From NCBI RefSeq assembly GCF_024138395.1, contig NZ_JAMYDU010000008.1:62001-126000 (forward strand): a stretch of DNA of 64,000 nucleotides. Reading direction: 5' to 3'. A program made the translations under genes and the position numbers. This document shows, in pieces, positions 1 to 8,856 of the stretch. The notes beneath the pieces were generated by a model. That model was not told the DNA's origin and searched no databases. It saw only the letters and a list, made by a program, of their open reading frames with translations. This stretch comes from Pseudomonas mandelii. GTDB taxonomy: Bacteria; Pseudomonadota; Gammaproteobacteria; Pseudomonadales; Pseudomonadaceae. How positions within the stretch are numbered: the first letter of the stretch is position 1; every line of letters starts with the position of its first letter.

Positions 1-16
1 TGAGGTAGTTGAGTTC

Positions 17-1393
17 ATGTCCTTTACCCGTCGACAATTACTCGGTGGTCTGGCCGGTCTTGTGGTGGTTGGCGTGGGGGCCGGTGGCGCGTCGCGTTAC
101 TGGCTGGGCAAGATGGCCGACGCTGATGCCGGCCATGACTATGAGCTGATCGCCGCGCCGTTGGACGTCGAACTGGTGGCCGGGCACAAGACTCCTGCCT
201 GGGCGTTCGGCCCGTCGGCGCCGGGCACTGAATTGCGCGTGCGTCAGGGCGAATGGCTGCGGGTGCGCTTCATTAACCACCTGCCGGTGGCGACCACCAT
301 TCACTGGCACGGCATCCGCCTGCCGCTGGAAATGGACGGCGTGCCGTACGTCTCGCAATTGCCGGTGCTGCCGGGCGAGTACTTCGATTACAAATTCCGC
401 GTGCCCGATGCCGGCAGTTACTGGTATCACCCGCACGTGAACAGCAGCGAAGAACTCGGTCGCGGGTTGGTCGGCCCCTTGATTATCGAAGAGCGCGAAC
501 CCACCGGTTTCAAATATGAAAAAACCTTGAGTCTCAAGAGCTGGCATGTGGATGAAGAGGGCGCTTTCGTAGCGTTCAGTATTCCTCGTGAAGCGGCCCG
601 TGGCGGCACGGCGGGGGGCTTGTCGACCATCAACGGCGTCTCACAAGCGGTGATCGACTTGCCCGCCGGGCAGATCACTCGCGTACGGTTGCTCAACCTC
701 GACAACACGCTGACGTACCGCCTCAACATTCCCGGCGTCGAAGCGCAGATCTACGCGCTGGACGGCAATCCGATTGCACCGCGCCCATTGGGCAAGGAAT
801 ACTGGCTGGGGCCTGGCATGCGCATTTGCCTGGCGATCAAGGCACCGCCGGCCGGCGAAGAATTGTCCCTGCGCAATGGCCCGGTACGCCTGGGCACTTT
901 CCGCTCAGTGGCGAACACCGATGCGCCGACCGAGTGGCCGCCGGCGCTGCCCGCCAACCCGGTGGCCGAGCCGGACCTGGCCAATGCCGAGAAACTCAAC
1001 TTCAATTTTGAATGGGTAGGCTCGGTGTCTGTCAACGTCGACAACGGCAAGCCGCCAAGCCTGTGGCAGATCAACGGCAAGGCCTGGGACATTACCGACA
1101 AGACTTGCGCCGATCGACCGATTGCCAAGCTCGAAAAGGGCAAAAGCTATATTTTCGAATTGAAGAACATGACTCAGTATCAACACCCGATCCACCTGCA
1201 TGGCATGAGCTTCAAGGTCATTGCCTCGAACCGGCACAAGGTCATCCCGTACTTCACCGACACGTACCTGTTGGGCAAGAACGAGCGCGCGCAAGTGGCG
1301 CTGGTGGCGGATAACCCTGGGGTCTGGATGTTCCACTGCCATGTGGTCGACCACATGGAAACCGGCCTGATGGCCGCCATCGAGGTGGCGTGA
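17..1393 (+). CDS. Multicopper oxidase, Tat-exported
   Basis: A 458-residue multicopper oxidase (laccase/CueO/CopA-type cupredoxin fold), expected to oxidise a phenolic or metal substrate in the periplasm and reduce O2 to water. A twin-arginine signal (TRRQLL near residue 4, then a Gly/Val-rich hydrophobic stretch) indicates folded export. All four copper-binding motifs are visible: HWHG (96-99), WYHPH (136-140), HPIHLHG late in the protein, and HCHVVDHMETGLM near the C-terminus carrying the type-1 Cys-His-Met ligands. A GAGG ribosome site lies 11 bases upstream of the ATG. The stop overlaps the start of tadA (TGATG), so the two are probably co-translated. The substrate cannot be told from sequence; a copper-resistance role and a general laccase role are both possible. 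Confidence 0.9.
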   Translation: MSFTRRQLLGGLAGLVVVGVGAGGASRYWLGKMADADAGHDYELIAAPLDVELVAGHKTPAWAFGPSAPGTELRVRQGEWLRVRFINHLPVATTIHWHGIRLPLEMDGVPYVSQLPVLPGEYFDYKFRVPDAGSYWYHPHVNSSEELGRGLVGPLIIEEREPTGFKYEKTLSLKSWHVDEEGAFVAFSIPREAARGGTAGGLSTINGVSQAVIDLPAGQITRVRLLNLDNTLTYRLNIPGVEAQIYALDGNPIAPRPLGKEYWLGPGMRICLAIKAPPAGEELSLRNGPVRLGTFRSVANTDAPTEWPPALPANPVAEPDLANAEKLNFNFEWVGSVSVNVDNGKPPSLWQINGKAWDITDKTCADRPIAKLEKGKSYIFELKNMTQYQHPIHLHGMSFKVIASNRHKVIPYFTDTYLLGKNERAQVALVADNPGVWMFHCHVVDHMETGLMAAIEVA

Positions 1394-1890
1394 TGCGACA
1401 GATACGCCCCGCAGCGATTATCGACCGCAGCCGTGATCGTGATTTCATGCGCGAAGCCCTGGCCCTGGCCGCTCAAGGCGCGGCACTGGGTGAAGTGCCG
1501 GTGGGCGCGGTACTGGTGCAGGACGGTGAAATCATTGGGCGCGGTTTCAACTGCCCGATCAGCGGCAACGACCCCAGCGCCCACGCCGAGATGGTTGCGA
1601 TCCGCGCCGCGGCCCAGGCTGCCAGCAACTATCGCCTGCCGGGCAGTACGCTTTACGTGACGCTTGAGCCGTGCAGCATGTGCGCAGGGCTGATCGTGCA
1701 TTCGCGGATTGCGCGGGTGGTGTATGGCGCGCTGGAGCCCAAGGCCGGGATTGTGCAGAGCCAGGGACAGTTCTTTACCCAGGGCTTTTTGAATCACCGG
1801 GTGTTGTATGAGGGCGGGGTGTTGGCGGAGGAATGCAGCGCGGTGTTGAGTGAATTCTTTAAGGCTCGAAGAGCAAAACCTTCAGAGTAA
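1393..1890 (+). CDS. tadA: tRNA-specific adenosine deaminase TadA
   Basis: Zinc deaminase that converts adenosine 34 of tRNA-Arg(ACG) to inosine in the cytoplasm, which is essential for decoding CGN codons. The zinc/catalytic motif HAE (in PSAHAEMVAIR, about residue 65) and the second zinc motif PCSMCAG are both present, and the roughly 165-residue length is normal for the family. The ATG at 1393 overlaps the preceding oxidase stop; a GTG at 1390 immediately before it is a less likely start. The C-terminal Lys/Arg-rich tail (FKARRAKPSE) is typical of bacterial TadA. A REP doublet follows and probably ends the transcription unit. Confidence 0.95.
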   Translation: MRQIRPAAIIDRSRDRDFMREALALAAQGAALGEVPVGAVLVQDGEIIGRGFNCPISGNDPSAHAEMVAIRAAAQAASNYRLPGSTLYVTLEPCSMCAGLIVHSRIARVVYGALEPKAGIVQSQGQFFTQGFLNHRVLYEGGVLAEECSAVLSEFFKARRAKPSE

Positions 1891-1898
1891 ACCCGATA

Positions 1899-1992
1899 CC
1901 TGTGGGAGCGGGCTTGCCCGCGATAGCGTCGGCACATCAAACATTGATGTTGACTGAGCCACCGCTATCGCGGGCAAGCCCGCTCCCACAGG
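1899..1992. repeat. REP doublet (REPIN), GTGGGAGCGGGCTTGCCC type
   Basis: Two near-perfect inverted arms of about 30 bases (cctgtgggagcgggcttgcc ... and its reverse complement) flank a 34-base spacer, between the convergent tadA and cmoB genes. This is the standard Pseudomonas REPIN layout of two opposed REPs. It can also fold as a long hairpin and may act as a bidirectional terminator. Confidence 0.9.
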
Positions 1993-2017
1993 TTTTTCTG
2001 GTGTCTGGACGAGTGGG

Positions 2018-2974
2018 TTACTTGCGGGCAACGATGACGGCACGCATCGGCGCCGGCAGCCCTTCGATCGTTTTGCTGTGATCTTCCGGGTCAAGGAAAT
2101 CACTCAACGACTGATACTTCATCCACTCCGTCCCGCGTTGTTCTTCGACCGTGGTCACGCTCACATCCACGCAACGCACATCGCTGAAGCCGGCGCGGCG
2201 CAGCCACAGTTCCAGCGCCGGCACCGATGGCAGGAACCACACGTTACGCATCTGCGCGTAACGGTCTTCCGGCACCAACACCTGCTGCTGATCGCCCTCG
2301 ATCACCAGCGTCTCCAGCACCAGTTCACCGCCCTTGACCAGGCAATCCTTCAACGCCAGTAAATGCTCGATCGGCGAGCGGCGGTGATAGAACACGCCCA
2401 TGGAAAACACCGTGTCGAAGCCTTCCAGATTGGGAGGAAGATCCTCGAAGGGAAATGGCAAGTGCCAGGCAGTGGGCTCGGACAAGTAGCGTTGCACGGC
2501 TTGGAATTGGCAGAAGAACAGCCAGTTGGGGTCGACGCCGATCACACTGTCGGCCCCGGCGCCGAGCATGCGCCACATGTAATAACCGTTGCCGCAACCG
2601 ACATCGAGGATGCGTTTGCCTTTCAGGTCCAGATGAGGAGCGACCCGGGACCACTTCCAGTCCGAACGCCATTCAGTGTCGACATGCACGCCGAACAGGT
2701 CGAACGGCCCTTTGCGCCATGGCGATAGGCCCATCAATGCGGTGCGCATTTGAGCGCGGGTTTCATCGTCGCATTCGGTGTCCAGTGTCAGACCATTCAA
2801 CAAGTCGACTTCGCTTGGCTGAATCTTCGGTAGCGCATCCAGCGCGCTTTGCCAGCGTTCCAGATCGCCGTGACCTTTTTCCATTTTCTGGTCGAGTTGT
2901 GCTTGCAGGGTGTTGGCCCATTCGGCCAGAGGTGTACCGGCCAGACGGCGGGCGAGGGGAGACAGATCAATCAT
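2018..2974 (-). CDS. cmoB: tRNA U34 carboxymethyltransferase CmoB
   Basis: Class I methyltransferase-fold enzyme that transfers the carboxymethyl group of carboxy-SAM to 5-hydroxyuridine 34, giving cmo5U in tRNAs that read NNN family codons. It has 318 residues with the AdoMet-type motif [11 protein letters not shown], followed by GVDP, near the middle and a long N-terminal helical region, matching the family. It overlaps the upstream cmoA by four bases (ATGA), which fits translational coupling. The pair cmoA-cmoB is the usual two-step pathway. Nothing abnormal was noticed. Confidence 0.95.
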   Translation of the reverse strand: MIDLSPLARRLAGTPLAEWANTLQAQLDQKMEKGHGDLERWQSALDALPKIQPSEVDLLNGLTLDTECDDETRAQMRTALMGLSPWRKGPFDLFGVHVDTEWRSDWKWSRVAPHLDLKGKRILDVGCGNGYYMWRMLGAGADSVIGVDPNWLFFCQFQAVQRYLSEPTAWHLPFPFEDLPPNLEGFDTVFSMGVFYHRRSPIEHLLALKDCLVKGGELVLETLVIEGDQQQVLVPEDRYAQMRNVWFLPSVPALELWLRRAGFSDVRCVDVSVTTVEEQRGTEWMKYQSLSDFLDPEDHSKTIEGLPAPMRAVIVARK

Positions 2975-3714
2975 GGCAAGGCAATCAACGAGGCAAAGTT
3001 AAGACACTGGAACCACGGCACGACTTTCGAGAACCCGGCGGCCAACAGGCGTTCGCGGTGTTCTTCGAGGCTGTCGGGCTTCATGACATTTTCGATGGCG
3101 CTGCGCTTCTGGGCGATTTCCAGTTCGCTATAGCCGTTGGCGCGTTTGAAGGCCACGTGCAGGTCAGTGAGCAGCGCGTGTTCTTCGGGGTCGTTGAAGC
3201 GCAGCTTCTCCGAGAGGATCAGCGCGCCACCGGGCAACAGCGATTGGCGGATGCGTGAGAGCAGCGCGGTGCGCTGGTCCGGGGCGATGAATTGCAGGGT
3301 GAAGTTCAGCGCCACCACCGAGGCTGGCTGGAAGTCGAGAGCGAGGATGTCGCCTTCGATCACTTCCACCGGCAGCAACTCCTGGAACATCGAGTCCTGG
3401 CCGTTGAGGTATTCGCGGCAACGCTCGACCATCGCTGCTGAGTTATCCACAGCGATCACCCGGCAGCCGTCGGTGCGCACATGACGGCGCAGGGCCTGAG
3501 TCACTGCGCCGAGGGACGAGCCCAGGTCGTAGAGCACGCTATTGGGCTGGGCGAACTGAGCGGCAAGCACACCGAGATTTTCCACGATGGTCGGATAACC
3601 CGGTACCGAGCGCTTGATCATGTCCGGGAACACCCGCACTACGTCTTCGTTAAAGGCGAAGTCAGGCACCTGGGTCAAAGGCTGGGCGAAAAGGCGATCG
3701 GATTCTTTGCTCAC
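2971..3714 (-). CDS. cmoA: Carboxy-S-adenosyl-L-methionine synthase CmoA
   Basis: Makes carboxy-SAM from SAM and prephenate, the donor used by CmoB for tRNA wobble modification. The AdoMet-fold motif YDLGSSLGA, followed by [14 protein letters not shown], is clear. The GTG at 3714 (reading [13 protein letters not shown]) was chosen because family members start at this conserved sequence, giving 247 residues. The frame stays open upstream to an ATG at 3759, adding residues that do not look like the family. The stop overlaps the cmoB start, so the two form an operon. Confidence 0.92.
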   Translation of the reverse strand: MSKESDRLFAQPLTQVPDFAFNEDVVRVFPDMIKRSVPGYPTIVENLGVLAAQFAQPNSVLYDLGSSLGAVTQALRRHVRTDGCRVIAVDNSAAMVERCREYLNGQDSMFQELLPVEVIEGDILALDFQPASVVALNFTLQFIAPDQRTALLSRIRQSLLPGGALILSEKLRFNDPEEHALLTDLHVAFKRANGYSELEIAQKRSAIENVMKPDSLEEHRERLLAAGFSKVVPWFQCLNFASLIALP

Positions 3715-3821
3715 GGCGGTTCCAGCGGCGTAGGTGGAAAAGGCTGGCATTTTAGCCAAATTGACGGGGGGATGCGCGGGTTGTCTGATAAACCGTGAGG
3801 AAGAGCGCTTTGAGGTTGAAC

Positions 3822-3848
3822 GGCCAAGCTCAACGCTGAGGCTTGGCC
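3822..3848. terminator. Hairpin between cmoA and orphan gene
   Basis: Perfect 8-bp arms GGCCAAGC and GCTTGGCC enclose an 11-base loop just past the stop of the gene at 3868. The T-rich stretch (attctttattt) lies on the + side, so polarity is not certain. Confidence 0.5.
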
Positions 3849-3867
3849 ATTCTTTATTTAACGTGGA

Positions 3868-4362
3868 TTACCGAGGTTGCAGTAATACGATGTAAGTGGA
3901 TTTACCGGCGATTTTCAGCTCCTGATTACGCTCATTGACACCCTTGAAATCAAAGCCGATTTGGTAATGCAGTTTTTCAGAAGTAGCGTCAATTACTTCT
4001 ACAGTGAACGTTCCGCTTTTTGCGGTGTATGTGGAAGAGGTAGTGAAGCCGGGGATGGTACCCATTTCAAAGTAATAAGCATCATAGAAAGGGAAGTCCG
4101 GATCGGTAACAGAATAAGTATCGGATTTAATGTTTTTATCAAATACGAGGACTAAGCCTTTTTTAGAACGATGCGAGTAGTCCTGAGTATTTGCGCGGGT
4201 TACCAGCGCAATCTGATTGCTTGTTGGATCGGCTTCGTACTCAACAATTTGACTCTCAAGTTTCACTCGGCCCGACACCGAGGCAAGTGTTTCAGCGCTA
4301 ACAGTAATGATGGGCTCTGCAGTATTGGCCAAGCCTGCATTTTTACTTTTGAAAAAGCTCAT
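3868..4362 (-). CDS. Hypothetical protein, 164 aa, beta-rich
   Basis: Not recognised. The product has no signal peptide, no membrane segment and no obvious motif. It begins MSFFKSKNAG and is dominated by alternating polar/hydrophobic stretches with many Thr, Ser, Tyr and Val residues, suggesting a beta-sandwich-like protein. The gene is visibly richer in A/T than its neighbours, which fits acquisition by transfer. It stands alone between terminator-like hairpins on both sides, so it is probably monocistronic. The ATG at 4362 has an AAGGAAG sequence just upstream, a good ribosome site. No function is proposed. Confidence 0.7.
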   Translation of the reverse strand: MSFFKSKNAGLANTAEPIITVSAETLASVSGRVKLESQIVEYEADPTSNQIALVTRANTQDYSHRSKKGLVLVFDKNIKSDTYSVTDPDFPFYDAYYFEMGTIPGFTTSSTYTAKSGTFTVEVIDATSEKLHYQIGFDFKGVNERNQELKIAGKSTYIVLLQPR

Positions 4363-4423
4363 GATGTTCTTCCTTGTATTTCAGGTATGGTTGATAAGGC
4401 CACTGAATAATAGGAAGGCGTGT

Positions 4424-4459
4424 AAAAAACTTAGCTACTGTCAGAAATGACAGTTTTTT
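4424..4459. terminator. Bidirectional terminator
   Basis: An inner stem CTGTCA-GAAA-TGACAG (4438-4453) is flanked by an A6 tract on the left and a T6 tract on the right. Outer arms AAAAAACT/AGTTTTTT can also pair on the minus strand. It follows the lysoplasmalogenase stop and precedes the orphan gene start. Confidence 0.75.
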
Positions 4460-4510
4460 ATAACGTTTCGAGATGGGTTAATGAGTTTTTGGTTATGAAG
4501 TGCTGCCGAG

Positions 4511-5143
4511 TTATTTGTCTTTATTAAATGCCGAGGTTGCAATACCCCATTGTCCCAACCAGTAGCTGAGGATGATGAGGTATGGCGCGGCGGCGAATGG
4601 TGATACGAAACGGTTGATGCCGATCACGCTGTCGGAAAACACAAACGCCACTGCACCCGTTGCAGCCAACAGCGCCGAACGTTTCGGCACTTCGGAACCC
4701 AGTCGGGCCAGTGCGCGCCAGAGCATTGCGCTGATGGCCAGACCATAAACAATCACCGGAATCAACAATGGGCCCAGTCCGTGGGAAATCAAAATCCCCA
4801 GCAGCACCGCGCCCACACTCAGGGCAATCATCAATGGCAACAGCGCAAGACGCCGGCAATCGCTCAAATAAGCCCTCAGATACGCCAAATGCGCGACCAA
4901 AAACGCCCCAAGGCCAAACACGAACAAATCCCCCGGCCATGCCAGCAACACATCGCCGATCAGGGAAAAAATCAAACCCAGGCTGATCCAGCGCCGATAG
5001 TCACTGGGCGGTGCATCGTGCAACCAGCCGAGCAGGGCCAGCACCGGCAATGGTTTGACCAGCAAGCACAGCAATGCGGCATGCACACTCAGGCCGTATA
5101 GGAAGGTCACTGCGCCCATCAACGCCAGAATCAGCCAGCCCAC
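4511..5143 (-). CDS. Lysoplasmalogenase, YhhN family
   Basis: A 210-residue, almost wholly hydrophobic protein with about seven to eight predicted membrane helices, matching the YhhN/TMEM86 family, whose characterised members hydrolyse the vinyl-ether bond of lysoplasmalogens. The bacterial substrate is uncertain. Family-like acidic intramembrane positions include GDVLLAWPGD and FSDSVIGINRF near the C-terminus. The GTG at 5143 lies two bases after the TGA of the protease-inhibitor gene and has no clear ribosome site of its own, suggesting translational coupling. The order asrA, icp, yhhN-like matches the order I recall at the P. aeruginosa PA0779-PA0777 locus. Confidence 0.85.
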   Translation of the reverse strand: MGWLILALMGAVTFLYGLSVHAALLCLLVKPLPVLALLGWLHDAPPSDYRRWISLGLIFSLIGDVLLAWPGDLFVFGLGAFLVAHLAYLRAYLSDCRRLALLPLMIALSVGAVLLGILISHGLGPLLIPVIVYGLAISAMLWRALARLGSEVPKRSALLAATGAVAFVFSDSVIGINRFVSPFAAAPYLIILSYWLGQWGIATSAFNKDK

Positions 5144-5145
5144 GA

Positions 5146-5538
5146 TCAGTTAACCGCAATGGCGCAGTCGAACGTTTTCACGGCCGGAACTTCCGGTGCC
5201 CATGGCTGTGAATAAGTCAGTCGCAAGCGGCCAGTGCCGGTGGCAAAGGCCTGGAAGCGCCAGGTCGAAAGGCCTGCATTGCCGATGACCCCGGCGTCTT
5301 CCGGATTGCTATAGACCTCGGGGCTGAGCGCACGCAACACACCACCGGCTGAATCCTGGATCGTCCAGCGGTAACCCGTGGTCGGGTTGCTTGGCAGAGT
5401 CAGAATCAGGTTTTGCCCGTTGTTCAGATGCACCGGGCATTCGCTTTGTTTTTCCACGGTCACGTTCTGTCTCGGTTGCGTGGCGCAAGCGCTCAGCAGG
5501 GCGAGGGCGAGGGGGATCAACAGGCGGGTGGGGGACAT
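5146..5538 (-). CDS. icp: Chagasin-type cysteine protease inhibitor, lipoprotein
   Basis: A small inhibitor of papain-family cysteine peptidases (MEROPS I42, chagasin fold). The ATG at 5538 was chosen because it starts a lipoprotein signal (MSPTRLLIPLALALLSAC) with Cys at the lipobox, giving 130 residues; the longer open frame upstream runs into REP sequence and is not convincing. The three inhibitor loops can be identified: NPTTGYRW, a Gly-rich segment (VIGNAGLSTWRF), and QPWAP where the family usually has RPW. It lies directly upstream of the YhhN gene and downstream of asrA. A role in guarding the envelope against endogenous or host cysteine proteases is inference. Confidence 0.85.
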   Translation of the reverse strand: MSPTRLLIPLALALLSACATQPRQNVTVEKQSECPVHLNNGQNLILTLPSNPTTGYRWTIQDSAGGVLRALSPEVYSNPEDAGVIGNAGLSTWRFQAFATGTGRLRLTYSQPWAPEVPAVKTFDCAIAVN

Positions 5539-5631
5539 AAGATCAGCAGCTCCGGCATTCACGACGAACGGCGAGCATAACTGAAGATGAGACAAAGTGT
5601 GACAATCCGGGAATGGGGGTGTCAGGGCTGA

Positions 5632-5733
5632 CGCCTTCGCGGGCAAGCCTCGCTCCTACGGGGGTTGTGTGTCGTTCGCATTTTTTGTGAACGACGCAAA
5701 ACACTGTAGGAGCGAGGCTTGCCCGCGATGGCG
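5632..5733. repeat. REP doublet between icp and asrA
   Basis: Two opposed REPs, cgccttcgcgggcaagcctc... (5632-5659) and its reverse complement gtaggagcgaggcttgcccg... (5706-5733), separated by a 46-base spacer. Confidence 0.85.
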
Positions 5734-5756
5734 GCGGTGCAGGCGCTACATGACTG

Positions 5757-8174
5757 TCAGAACAATATCTTCGCCACATCCGCAAAGCGCTTGGCAAAGT
5801 GCACGGTAATCCCTTCCTTCAGATAATCCGGCAACTCTTCAAAGCTGCCGCGATTAGGCTCGGGCAGGATCAACTCGAAAATCTTCTGCCGACGCGCCGC
5901 GATCACTTTCTCACGCACACCGCCAATCGGCAGTACATGTCCGGTCAGTGTCAGTTCACCGGTCATGGCCACGCCTTTTTTCGGCGACTGGTTGCGGGCC
6001 AGGGATAAAAGGGCGCTGGCCATGGTCACGCCGGCACTCGGGCCGTCTTTCGGCGTGGCGCCTTCCGGTACGTGGAGGTGAACGAAGGCTTCGTCGAAGA
6101 ACGTCGGATCGCCGCCAAATTGCTTCAGATTGGAGCTGACGTAGCTGTAGGCAATTTCTGCCGATTCTTTCATCACTTCTCCCAGCTGCCCGGTGAGTTT
6201 GAAGCCCCGGTTGAGGGTGTGAATGCGCGTGGCTTCGATTGGCAGCGTCGCGCCGCCCATGCTGGTCCAGGCAAGCCCGGTGATCACACCGATGCCGGAC
6301 AGCACTTGTTCATTGCGGAACACTGGTCGGCCGAGTGAAGTTTCGAGATCTTTTGGGCCGAGTTTGATCACTGCTTTCGGTTCGTCGATCAGCTTCATCA
6401 CGGCTTTGCGCACCAGTTTGCCGAGGTTTTTTTCCAGCTGCCGCACCCCGGCTTCGCGGGCATAGCCGTCGATCAAGGCTTTCAATGCGTTGTCGCTGAT
6501 GCTCAGGCTACCCTTGGACACGCCAGCTTTCTCAAGCTGTTTCGGCCACAGGTGACGCTTGGCGATCGCGACTTTCTCTTCGGTGATGTAGCCCGACAGG
6601 CGAATCACTTCCATCCGGTCCAGCAATGGGCCGGGAATCGAATCCAACGTGTTGGCGGTGCAGACGAACAGCACTTTCGACAGGTCCAGGCGTAAATCCA
6701 GATAGTGATCGAGGAATTCGACGTTCTGTTCCGGATCGAGGGTTTCCAGCAGCGCCGAGGCGGGGTCGCCCTGGTAACTCTGGCCCATTTTGTCGATCTC
6801 GTCGAGCATGATCACCGGGTTCATCACTTCGACGTCTTTCAACGCGTGGACGAGTTTGCCCGGTTGCGCGCCGATGTAAGTGCGGCGGTGACCCTTGATC
6901 TCGGCTTCGTCGCGCATGCCGCCGACGCTGAAGCGATAGAACGGTCGGCCGAGGGATTCGGCGATGGATTTGCCGACGCTGGTCTTGCCCACGCCCGGCG
7001 GGCCTACCAGCAAGACGATGGAGCCGCTGATCTCGCCTTTATAAGCGCCGACCGCGAGGAATTCGAGGATGCGGTCCTTGATGTCATCGAGGCCGGCGTG
7101 GTGTTTGTCCAGCACCTTGCGCGCGTGTTTGAGGTCGAGTTTGTCCTCGCCGTACACGCCCCATGGCACCGAGGTCGCCCAGTCGAGGTAGTTGCGAGTC
7201 ACCGCGTATTCCGGTGAGCCGGTCTCGAGGATCGACAGTTTGTTCATTTCCTCTTCGAGGCGTTTCTGCGCCTGAGGCGGCAACACCTTGCCTGTCAGAC
7301 GTTGCTCGAACTGCTCGATGTCGGCGCTGCGGTCATCCTTGGTCAGGCCCAGCTCTTGCTGGATGACCTTGAGTTGTTCCTTGAGGAAAAACTCGCGCTG
7401 ATGCTCGCCGATCTTGCGGTTAACTTCGGCGGAGATTTCTTTCTGCAGGCGCGCGACTTCGACTTCCTTGCGCAGCATCGGCAGGACTTTTTCCATGCGC
7501 TTGAGCATCGGCACGCAGTCGAGCACTTCTTGCAGTTCGCTGCCCGTGGCCGAGGTCAGGGCGGCAGCGAAATCGGTCAGTGGGGACGGGTCGTTGGGGC
7601 TGAAGCGGTTGAGGTAGTTTTTCAGTTCTTCGCTGTACAGCGGGTTGAGCGGCAGCAGTTCCTTGATCGCGTTGATCAGCGCCATGCCGTAGGCCTTGAC
7701 CTCATCGGTTGGCTCGGTGGGCTGGTGCGGGTATTCGACTTCGACCAGATACGGCGGGCGATGGTGTTTGAGCCAGGTTTTGATGCGCACCCGAGTCAAG
7801 CCCTGGGCGACAAATTGCAGTTTGCCGTTTTCGCGACTGGCGTGGTGGACTTTGACCAGGGTGCCGTATTCCGGCAGGGCTTTGGTGTCGAAGTGGCGCG
7901 GGTCTTCCTGGGGGGTATCCATGAAGAATAGAGCCAGGGAGTGGTGGTCGGACTGGCTCACCAGTTCGAGGGTTTCGGCCCACGGCTCTTCGTTGACGAT
8001 CACCGGCAGTACTTGCGCCGGGAAGAAGGGCCGGTTATGGATCGGGATGATGTAGACCTTGTCCGGCAGGTTCTGGCCAGGCAGGGCGAGGCCTTTGCCG
8101 GAGGAGGTGTGTTCGACGTTGTCTGTTTCGGCGTATTGGCTCGTATCGTCAGGGAATTCTTGCTGGTCGGTCAT
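5757..8174 (-). CDS. asrA: ATP-dependent Lon-type protease AsrA
   Basis: Cytoplasmic AAA+ serine protease of the Lon family, 805 residues. An N-terminal LON substrate-binding domain contains IPIHNRPFFPAQVLP. The ATPase domain has Walker A GPPGVGKTS (around 395) and Walker B MLDEIDKMG. The C-terminal protease domain holds the Ser713-Lys756 dyad in KDGPSAGV and GGVREKV. The start MTDQQEFPDD at 8174 is preferred over the ATG at 8189 because the latter adds only five poorly placed residues. It resembles PA0779 (AsrA), the second Lon of pseudomonads that promotes the heat-shock response to aminoglycosides, more than the housekeeping Lon found beside clpX. That distinction rests on neighbours (icp, YhhN) and the N-terminal sequence. 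Confidence 0.9.
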   Translation of the reverse strand: MTDQQEFPDDTSQYAETDNVEHTSSGKGLALPGQNLPDKVYIIPIHNRPFFPAQVLPVIVNEEPWAETLELVSQSDHHSLALFFMDTPQEDPRHFDTKALPEYGTLVKVHHASRENGKLQFVAQGLTRVRIKTWLKHHRPPYLVEVEYPHQPTEPTDEVKAYGMALINAIKELLPLNPLYSEELKNYLNRFSPNDPSPLTDFAAALTSATGSELQEVLDCVPMLKRMEKVLPMLRKEVEVARLQKEISAEVNRKIGEHQREFFLKEQLKVIQQELGLTKDDRSADIEQFEQRLTGKVLPPQAQKRLEEEMNKLSILETGSPEYAVTRNYLDWATSVPWGVYGEDKLDLKHARKVLDKHHAGLDDIKDRILEFLAVGAYKGEISGSIVLLVGPPGVGKTSVGKSIAESLGRPFYRFSVGGMRDEAEIKGHRRTYIGAQPGKLVHALKDVEVMNPVIMLDEIDKMGQSYQGDPASALLETLDPEQNVEFLDHYLDLRLDLSKVLFVCTANTLDSIPGPLLDRMEVIRLSGYITEEKVAIAKRHLWPKQLEKAGVSKGSLSISDNALKALIDGYAREAGVRQLEKNLGKLVRKAVMKLIDEPKAVIKLGPKDLETSLGRPVFRNEQVLSGIGVITGLAWTSMGGATLPIEATRIHTLNRGFKLTGQLGEVMKESAEIAYSYVSSNLKQFGGDPTFFDEAFVHLHVPEGATPKDGPSAGVTMASALLSLARNQSPKKGVAMTGELTLTGHVLPIGGVREKVIAARRQKIFELILPEPNRGSFEELPDYLKEGITVHFAKRFADVAKILF

Positions 8175-8279
8175 GGGGCACCTGCGCAATGGGGTATGGG
8201 TCTTAGATGGGGCAGGTGGGGGGTGGTTTCAATGGCTCTGGATATTTCAGGGTGTGTGTTCAGGGTTTTGACAGGTCTT

Positions 8280-8489
8280 GGCGGCCTTATAGCCGACCAA
8301 TCTCTTTCAGACATACGCCGACCCACTTGTAGGAGCGAGGCTTGCCCGCGAAGGCGGCCTGATAGCCGACCAATCTCTCGCAGATGTACCCGGTTCAACT
8401 GTGGGAGCGAGCCTGCTCGCGATGGCGGCGTGTCAGGCGACATCAATGTTGAATGTCAGGCCCTCTTCGCGGGCAAGCCTCGCTCCTAC
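8280..8489. repeat. REP cluster with duplicated 26-bp unit
   Basis: Three REPs fill most of this 300-base gap: 8329-8356 (+), 8401-8427 (+, variant gtgggagcgagcctgctcgc) and 8464-8489 (inverted). A 26-base sequence (ggcggcctTatagccgacc... at 8280-8305) recurs with one change at 8353-8378, so the unit of flank plus REP has been tandemly duplicated. No gene was found. Confidence 0.8.
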
Positions 8490-8494
8490 AGGGA

Positions 8495-8856
8495 TTAGCT
8501 GTGTGGCACAGGTTTTGGGATGGCAATGTTATCCAGCATGCGATTCACCGCCAGTTCTGCCAGCATGACGATCTGTTGAATCGCCATCGCCGTGTGCCGG
8601 TGCGGCCCTTCCAGATACCCCGCAAAATCACTCGCCATCACACTGGCCTGGGCCAACGATTCACAGGTGTGGGCCAACAGGTCTTCGTCCTTGATATCCG
8701 GCGCGACCATATACATCGTGCTCGGTTTGCGGGCCACGGGTGATTTGAGGCGGAGGGGTTGAGGTAGTGATCGAGCGCGCGTTCAGCGGCTTCGTTGAGT
8801 TTTTTTGAATTGAGGGATTCGTAGGGCGAAACGTTGTCGGTTTCTGGTGTAGACAT
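8495..8856 (-). pseudogene. DUF6124-family protein, frameshifted
   Basis: A small acidic/hydrophobic Pseudomonas family protein of unknown function (DUF6124, recognised from its typical pieces). The first part begins at ATG 8856 after a GGAG ribosome site and reads MSTPETDNVSPYESL, then LNEAAERALDHYLNP. The second part, in another frame, reads ARKPSTMYMVAPDI and ends at 8495. The frames meet near 8737-8745 at a CACCCG run; one extra C would join them. As written the product is truncated and off-frame, so it is either a pseudogene or a sequencing/assembly error in a C tract. Similar intact proteins are about 115-120 residues. Confidence 0.7.

Noticed and set aside
5539..5646. Longer icp reading frame starting at 5646
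   Set aside because: The extra 36 residues are encoded by REP sequence and precede a perfect lipoprotein signal start at 5538.
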